From Propionibacteriaceae bacterium UBA6238 (lineage in GTDB: Bacteria; Actinomycetota; Actinomycetes; Propionibacteriales; Propionibacteriaceae): 8,972 bases of DNA. This document shows, one piece after another, positions 5,906-8,972 of the stretch (the stretch's first letter is position 1; each line of letters opens with the position of its first letter). A program made the translations under genes and the position numbers. The notes beneath the pieces are model-generated. The model had not been told where the DNA came from, did no database searches, and saw only the letters and a program-made list of their open reading frames with translations. The DNA lies in NCBI GenBank assembly GCA_002441465.1, contig DJWE01000059.1:1-8972 (forward strand), written 5' to 3'.

Positions 5906-7249
5906 TCAGCCGCGGGACGCGGTGGCAGCCGCGGCCATGAAGCGTCGCTGGTAGCTCACGACATGGTTCGATGAGGTGAAACGTGCGAGGTAGCTCGGCT
6001 CGGCGGTAATGACCAGCCGGTCGATGACGTCCGCGAACTCCGGATCGGTGACCAGCTTGTCGATGTCGGGATAGTTGTTCGGCCCCTCCATGCTGCACAC
6101 GATCACCCGGGTGTCCGGGAGGTTGCACTGCTTCAGGAGCCGCAACTGGTGCCGCAGGTTGTCCAGCCCGTCGGACCCTTCGGCATCGTCGGCATGGCGG
6201 TACCGGAGCAGGTTCTCGCCGTACTGAAGGACGTCTGCCAGCTCCATCGATTCGGCACAGGGAAGATGGTCCGTGTCCACCAGGTATTCGCGGAGGTCGG
6301 AGAGGTAGGAGATCTCCCCCGACTCCTTGTAGGCGCTCAGCAGTCGCGCAATCCGCCTGGTCTGAACGAGGCGGTGACGAAGGAACGTGTTGATGAAGTA
6401 CGGCCTGGCCTGGAGCGCAAGAGCCGTCTGGTAGGGCTCGAACATGAGCGTGTAGTTGATCCGGTAGCCGTGCTCACGGAGTCGGAGCGCGAGGTTGTGG
6501 GACCAGAACGCGTCCGCCGTCGCTGGAGTCATGTACGAGGCGCTCAGCCGCCCTGTCCCGGTAAGAAGTTCGTTTACGTTCTTGCCGTTCACTGGACCGG
6601 TGTGCGGCACCTTCACGACGAGTCGATAGGGAGACAGGATCTTCTCGTACGGCTCGATCTCCCGCAGGATGTTGTCGAAGTCCGGATCGAACGGGTTCTC
6701 CAGTTCGACGCTGACGTCACAACCCGGCCCAAGCGCCCGCCCGAGCTCGGTCATGACCTCTTCGAGCGTGTTGAAGCGGTGGTCGACATTCGCCTTGGGG
6801 TTGTTGATGAAGAGGTCGTAGACGATGCCCGGATTGCATGTGAGGTTGCCGAGAAGCCCGGCGACGGGAGCAACCTCATAGGGGTTGGCGGAGTCCGCAG
6901 AGAAGATGGTGCCCGTAGGCCGCTTGGCGCCATTTCTGCCGTAACCGATGTCACGGACGAGGTCGACCTCGAGGAGACCGTCAGCCTTGACCTCCACTTC
7001 CAGACGGAAGCCGGGAGGAGTGCCGTCGACGCTCGGAAAGGTACGAAGCACGTCGTGAAAGCGTTCTGTACCGCTCACGTACTTCGCGCGATCCTTGAGA
7101 AACGCGAACTCCGACAAGTCCAGCGGGAGGCCGGCAACTCGAGGATAGACGTCCTCTTCACCGCGGGCCGCGGTAGCGCCAAGGCCGCCGAGTGAATACC
7201 GCACCTTCAACGCAGCGTCTCCACCCTGAGGCTGGTTGACCGTGATCAT
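5906..7249 (-). CDS. Transaldolase-family protein, enlarged and divergent
   Basis: First gene of the operon, 447 residues; E. coli-type transaldolase is about 316 and the fructose-6-phosphate aldolase type about 220. Transaldolases move a dihydroxyacetone unit through a Lys Schiff base. Transaldolase landmarks appear in order: FSADSANPYEVAPVAG (Asp119), NLTCNPGI (Thr137, Asn139), VSVELENPF (Glu182), VVKVPHT (Schiff-base Lys213) and INYTLMFEPYQTALAL (Asn265, Thr267). The usual SPFVGR phosphate-binding segment reads NTFLRHR (287-293). The first roughly 113 residues have no match I recognise, and the segment after 300 is longer than usual. The ATG at 7249 is preferred because AGGAG lies 6 bases upstream; the longer frame to 7360 would run through the promoter. 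Family membership is from motif order; the reaction is inferred and the substrate unknown. Confidence 0.8.
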   Translation of the reverse strand: MITVNQPQGGDAALKVRYSLGGLGATAARGEEDVYPRVAGLPLDLSEFAFLKDRAKYVSGTERFHDVLRTFPSVDGTPPGFRLEVEVKADGLLEVDLVRDIGYGRNGAKRPTGTIFSADSANPYEVAPVAGLLGNLTCNPGIVYDLFINNPKANVDHRFNTLEEVMTELGRALGPGCDVSVELENPFDPDFDNILREIEPYEKILSPYRLVVKVPHTGPVNGKNVNELLTGTGRLSASYMTPATADAFWSHNLALRLREHGYRINYTLMFEPYQTALALQARPYFINTFLRHRLVQTRRIARLLSAYKESGEISYLSDLREYLVDTDHLPCAESMELADVLQYGENLLRYRHADDAEGSDGLDNLRHQLRLLKQCNLPDTRVIVCSMEGPNNYPDIDKLVTDPEFADVIDRLVITAEPSYLARFTSSNHVVSYQRRFMAAAATASRG

Positions 7250-7255
7250 TCGCTT

Positions 7256-7260
7256 CTCCT
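7256..7260 (-). promoter_or_regulatory. Ribosome binding site that fixes the transaldolase-like start
   Basis: The minus strand reads AAAGGAGAAGCGAATG, placing AGGAG 6 bases before the ATG at 7249. No comparable site precedes the upstream in-frame Met codons, so the 447-residue start is favoured over the 484-residue one. Confidence 0.75.
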
Positions 7261-7301
7261 TTGCGTGACTTGACGCTGACATCGTCGTCAGCCGTTCCTG
7301 C

Positions 7302-7315
7302 ATGTACTTGTACAT
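7302..7315. promoter_or_regulatory. Candidate operator: perfect palindrome ATGTAC-TT-GTACAT
   Basis: A 6-2-6 perfect inverted repeat sits about 8-21 bases downstream of the predicted start site of the transaldolase-like operon, where bound protein would block transcription. TTGTAC half-sites occur in operators of some regulators with GntR-type DNA-binding domains (for example AraR of Bacillus), and a GntR gene is adjacent. The half-site TTGTACAT recurs on the minus strand at 3592-3599 before the aldolase gene. Binding by this regulator is inferred. Confidence 0.5.
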
Positions 7316-7320
7316 ATTGG

Positions 7321-7336
7321 CATAGCTCAGTCTATG
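7321..7336. repeat. Inverted repeat CATAG-N6-CTATG over the -10 region
   Basis: CATAG (7321-7325) and CTATG (7332-7336) flank CTCAGT and cover the -10 box and probable start site of the operon promoter. It could be a second regulator site. The 5-base arms are short enough to arise by chance. Confidence 0.25.
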
Positions 7337-7357
7337 TCGGTTGGGACAGGGCGTCAA
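7329..7357 (-). promoter_or_regulatory. Sigma70-type promoter for the transaldolase-isomerase-transketolase operon
   Basis: On the minus strand TTGACG (7352-7357) is followed after exactly 17 bases by TAGACT (7329-7334). This is a close match to the actinobacterial housekeeping consensus and the best promoter in the window. Transcription would begin near 7322, giving a leader of about 73 bases before the ATG at 7249. The only downstream gap over 20 bases is the one before the aldolase gene. Confidence 0.65.
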
Positions 7358-7534
7358 CAAACCACTGGCCTTGTCGGCGAGGACTGGTCAGCGCTGAGTG
7401 CCTCGGCGCGGTGCCACGTCGACGCGCCATCCAGTGCCGGCCGGGCCCCCAATCGCACTCCTGACGCCGCGAGCTGGGTCGTGCGGCCACATGGACGCAA
7501 CCCGCCCGCTGAACGGGCCCAACCGGGTGACTGC

Positions 7535-7555
7535 TAAACTTCTCCTGTTTAGACA
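7535..7555 (+). promoter_or_regulatory. gntR -10 element and GntR/HutC-type operator
   Basis: TAAACT (7535-7540) resembles a -10 box; no strong -35 was found. TGTTTAGACA (7546-7555) fits the GTnTAnAC core known for many GntR/HutC regulators and would overlap the predicted start of transcription. The arms also form CTAAAC-N7-GTTTAG (7534-7552). Autoregulation of the downstream gene is inferred from this placement. Confidence 0.5.
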
Positions 7556-7576
7556 ACCCTAGTGAGGTGCATCCAA

Positions 7577-8308
7577 GTGTCGGAGCTGCAGCGCGACTCC
7601 TCCGTGCCGCTGTATCAGCAGCTTGAAGAAATTCTGCTGCAGCGGATCCGAGCGGGCGAATGGCAGCCGGGTGAACGGATCGCGTCTGAGAACGAGCTCA
7701 ACAGGGAATACGGGCTGAGTCGTATGACGGCCCGCGGTGTGTTGACGAAGCTCGTCAACGATGGAGTGTTGTTCAGGGTTCCCGGTAAGGGCACCTTCGT
7801 CGCGCCAGCAAAGATCAGCACGGTGTCACCCGCGTACCGCGGGATCCGTGAGCAGCTGGAGGCACTGGGCTACGAGACAAGGACCGAGCTGATCCGAGTC
7901 GGGCCAGAGGATGTCTCGAAAACAGTACGCGAACGTCTGGGCCGTGCGGAGGGCGAGCCCATCCTCGCCGTCCACCGGCTTCGCCTGGCTGGCGGCGAAC
8001 CCATCAGCGTTCATCACTCCTACATTCCCGCCGTCCTCGCTCCGAGCTTGGCAAGCCAGGATCTCGTGAGCGAACAGCTCTGCGTGATCCTTGAGACCGA
8101 ATACGGGCTACGCATGTCACGCGTGACCGAGTCCCTGGAGGTCACAGCTGCCCAGGTTGAGGAAGCCAAGCGGCTGGGCGTGACCAGAGGAGCAGCTCTG
8201 CTGCAGCTCGAAGACCTGGTCCGGGCCCCGGACGGCATGCCATTCGAGTTCACCAGGATCGTCTTCCGAGGCGACCGTATCCGGCTCCAGTTCGAGTACG
8301 AGCTATAG
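7577..8308 (+). CDS. GntR-family (HutC subfamily, UTRA domain) transcriptional regulator
   Basis: A 243-residue dimeric DNA-binding regulator. Residues about 9-76 form the winged helix-turn-helix, with PLYQQLEEIL, GERIASENELNREYGLSRMT and the wing GKGTFVAP; about 90-240 form the UTRA ligand domain, with LAVHRLRLAGGEPISVHHSYIP and the C-terminal strands ending RLQFEYEL. UTRA regulators usually sense a sugar phosphate or similar small metabolite and release DNA. The GTG at 7577 is chosen because GAGG lies 9 bases before it and the protein then begins MSELQRDSSVPLYQQL; the GTG at 7562 has no ribosome site. The gene is divergent from the transaldolase-like operon, with candidate sites at 7302-7315 and 7546-7555, so it probably controls that operon and itself. 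The ligand is unknown. Confidence 0.92.
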   Translation: MSELQRDSSVPLYQQLEEILLQRIRAGEWQPGERIASENELNREYGLSRMTARGVLTKLVNDGVLFRVPGKGTFVAPAKISTVSPAYRGIREQLEALGYETRTELIRVGPEDVSKTVRERLGRAEGEPILAVHRLRLAGGEPISVHHSYIPAVLAPSLASQDLVSEQLCVILETEYGLRMSRVTESLEVTAAQVEEAKRLGVTRGAALLQLEDLVRAPDGMPFEFTRIVFRGDRIRLQFEYEL

Positions 8309-8310
8309 CC

Positions 8311-8323
8311 GCGGTCAGACCGC
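8311..8323. terminator. Small hairpin between gntR and pntB
   Basis: GCGGT-CAG-ACCGC is a perfect 5-pair inverted repeat two bases after the gntR stop, in the 39-base convergent gap before the pntB stop. There is no T-run. It is a plausible but weak terminator. Confidence 0.3.
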
Positions 8324-8347
8324 TCGGTCGCGCCGCATCTCGCCCAC

Positions 8348-8971
8348 TCAGACGAGAGACTTGGTTTGGGCGATCACGTCCGCGACGGCCTGCTGGGCGC
8401 TGCCGTAGAGCATTGAGGTGTTCTCGGCGTAGAACAGCGCGTTCTCGATGCCGGAGTAGCCCGCGCCCTTGCCCCGCTTGATCACAATGCAGCTCTGCGC
8501 CTTGTCGGCGTCCAGGATCGGCATGCCGTAGATCGGCGAGTTCTTGTCGGTGCGCGCAACGGGGTTCACCACGTCGTTCGCCCCGATCACCAGCGCGACG
8601 TCGGCGGTCGGGAACTCGTCGTTGACCTCCTCGAGGTCGAAGATCATGTCGTAGGGCACGCCCGCCTCGGCCAGCAGTACGTTCATGTGCCCGGGCATCC
8701 GTCCGGCGACCGGGTGGATCGCGAATTTCACCTCCACCCCGATCTCCTCGAGGATCTTGGTGAGTTCCCACACCTTGTGCTGCGCACCCGCGACGGCCAT
8801 GCCGTAGCCGGGGACGATGATCACCTTCTGCGCGTAGCGCATCATGGCGGCCGCGTCCATCGCGCTGACCTCCTTCATCGAGCCCTCGATCTCGCCGCCG
8901 GCCTGGGCCTCCCCGGTGATCGGGGTGAAGATGACGTTGATGATCGGCCGGTTCATCGCCTTGGCCATCAG
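8348..8971 (-). CDS. pntB: NAD(P) transhydrogenase subunit beta, 3' part (NADP-binding domain III)
   Basis: The C-terminal 208 or so residues of the membrane-bound proton-translocating transhydrogenase, which passes hydride between NADH and NADP using the proton gradient. Only the soluble domain III and its linker are in view; the membrane part lies beyond the right edge. Seen: the NADP-binding VPGYGMAVAGAQHKVWEL, HPVAGRMPGHMNVLLAEA, VALVIGANDVVNPVA, PIYGMPIL, VIKRGKGAGYSGIEN and the terminal NTSMLYGSA. All are canonical, so the domain looks functional. The frame runs unbroken to the window edge. Codon third positions are almost all G or C, stricter than in the sugar genes. It is convergent with gntR and probably not functionally part of the sugar cluster. 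Confidence 0.95.
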   Translation of the reverse strand: MMAKAMNRPIINVIFTPITGEAQAGGEIEGSMKEVSAMDAAAMMRYAQKVIIVPGYGMAVAGAQHKVWELTKILEEIGVEVKFAIHPVAGRMPGHMNVLLAEAGVPYDMIFDLEEVNDEFPTADVALVIGANDVVNPVARTDKNSPIYGMPILDADKAQSCIVIKRGKGAGYSGIENALFYAENTSMLYGSAQQAVADVIAQTKSLV

Positions 8972-8972
8972 C

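Larger units (their letters stand above)
7250..7576. other. Divergent regulatory intergenic region
   Basis: There are 327 bases between the start codons of the divergent transaldolase-like and GntR genes. The left half holds the operon's ribosome site, a palindrome and a promoter (listed separately); the last 45 bases hold the gntR promoter and site. The middle, about 7360-7500, shows no convincing gene. A GCCCG-CTGAA-CGGGC inverted repeat at about 7504-7518 is present but unassigned. Confidence 0.7.

Noticed and set aside
5048..5974. Plus-strand open frame of 308 codons opposite the isomerase and transketolase genes
   Set aside because: Its translation is rich in Arg, Pro and Ala without family motifs, and it is fully opposite two well-supported genes.
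6149..7195. Long plus-strand open frame (348 codons) opposite the transaldolase-like gene
   Set aside because: It is antisense to a protein with clear family motifs, has no recognisable domain, and long antisense frames are expected in GC-rich DNA.
3649..7249. Assignment as a sulfoquinovose sulfo-transketolase (SqwGHI) operon
   Set aside because: Split transketolase plus RpiB-like isomerase fits in outline, but no sulfoquinovosidase, sulfoquinovose isomerase or sulfoacetaldehyde enzyme is present, and the transaldolase-like gene is not expected there.
7250..7360. N-terminal extension of the transaldolase-like protein by 37 residues
   Set aside because: It would translate through the predicted promoter and operator and lacks a ribosome site; the ATG at 7249 has AGGAG at ideal spacing.
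7332..7556. Minus-strand 74-codon frame in the divergent intergenic region
   Set aside because: No ribosome site, no recognisable motif, and it overlaps both promoters.

Overview
The window looks like chromosomal DNA of a high-GC Gram-positive bacterium (Actinomycetota). Codon use is GC-rich, Shine-Dalgarno sites are AGGAG/GAGG type, and GTG starts occur. The right edge carries part of a housekeeping proton-translocating transhydrogenase gene. I cannot name a genus from sequence alone.

Layout: (1) bases 2-1525, plus strand, an FGGY-family sugar kinase whose 5' end runs off the left edge. (2) 1526-1771, a convergent gap with two inverted repeats that could end transcription from both sides. 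(3) 1772-3407, minus strand, an overlapping pair: a class II ketose-bisphosphate aldolase followed by a CbbY-like HAD phosphatase, with its own candidate promoter around 3559-3599. (4) 3649-7249, minus strand, a tight operon read leftward: an enlarged transaldolase-like enzyme, an RpiB-like isomerase, and a transketolase split into N- and C-terminal subunits. The last two junctions are 4-base ATGA overlaps. (5) 7250-7576, a divergent regulatory region with a well-formed promoter for the operon, a perfect palindrome just downstream of it, and a GntR-type site in front of the regulator. (6) 7577-8308, plus strand, a GntR/HutC regulator with a UTRA ligand domain. (7) 8348-8971, minus strand, the 3' part of pntB, unrelated to the sugar genes.

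Taken together, the genes form a dedicated carbon-rearrangement module under one ligand-responsive regulator: kinase, transketolase, transaldolase-like enzyme, isomerase, aldolase and sugar-bisphosphate phosphatase. The simplest reading is catabolism of a pentose, pentitol or related sugar through xylulose 5-phosphate. However, the transaldolase-like protein is much larger than usual and its phosphate-binding segment is altered. The RpiB-like protein has lost family residues including the ring-opening His, and the transketolase has non-standard active-site motifs. This raises the possibility of a variant pathway acting on unusual or short (C4/C2) intermediates. No transporter, dehydrogenase or sugar isomerase that would identify the starting sugar lies inside the window. 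I see no mobile element, tRNA, rRNA or CRISPR array.
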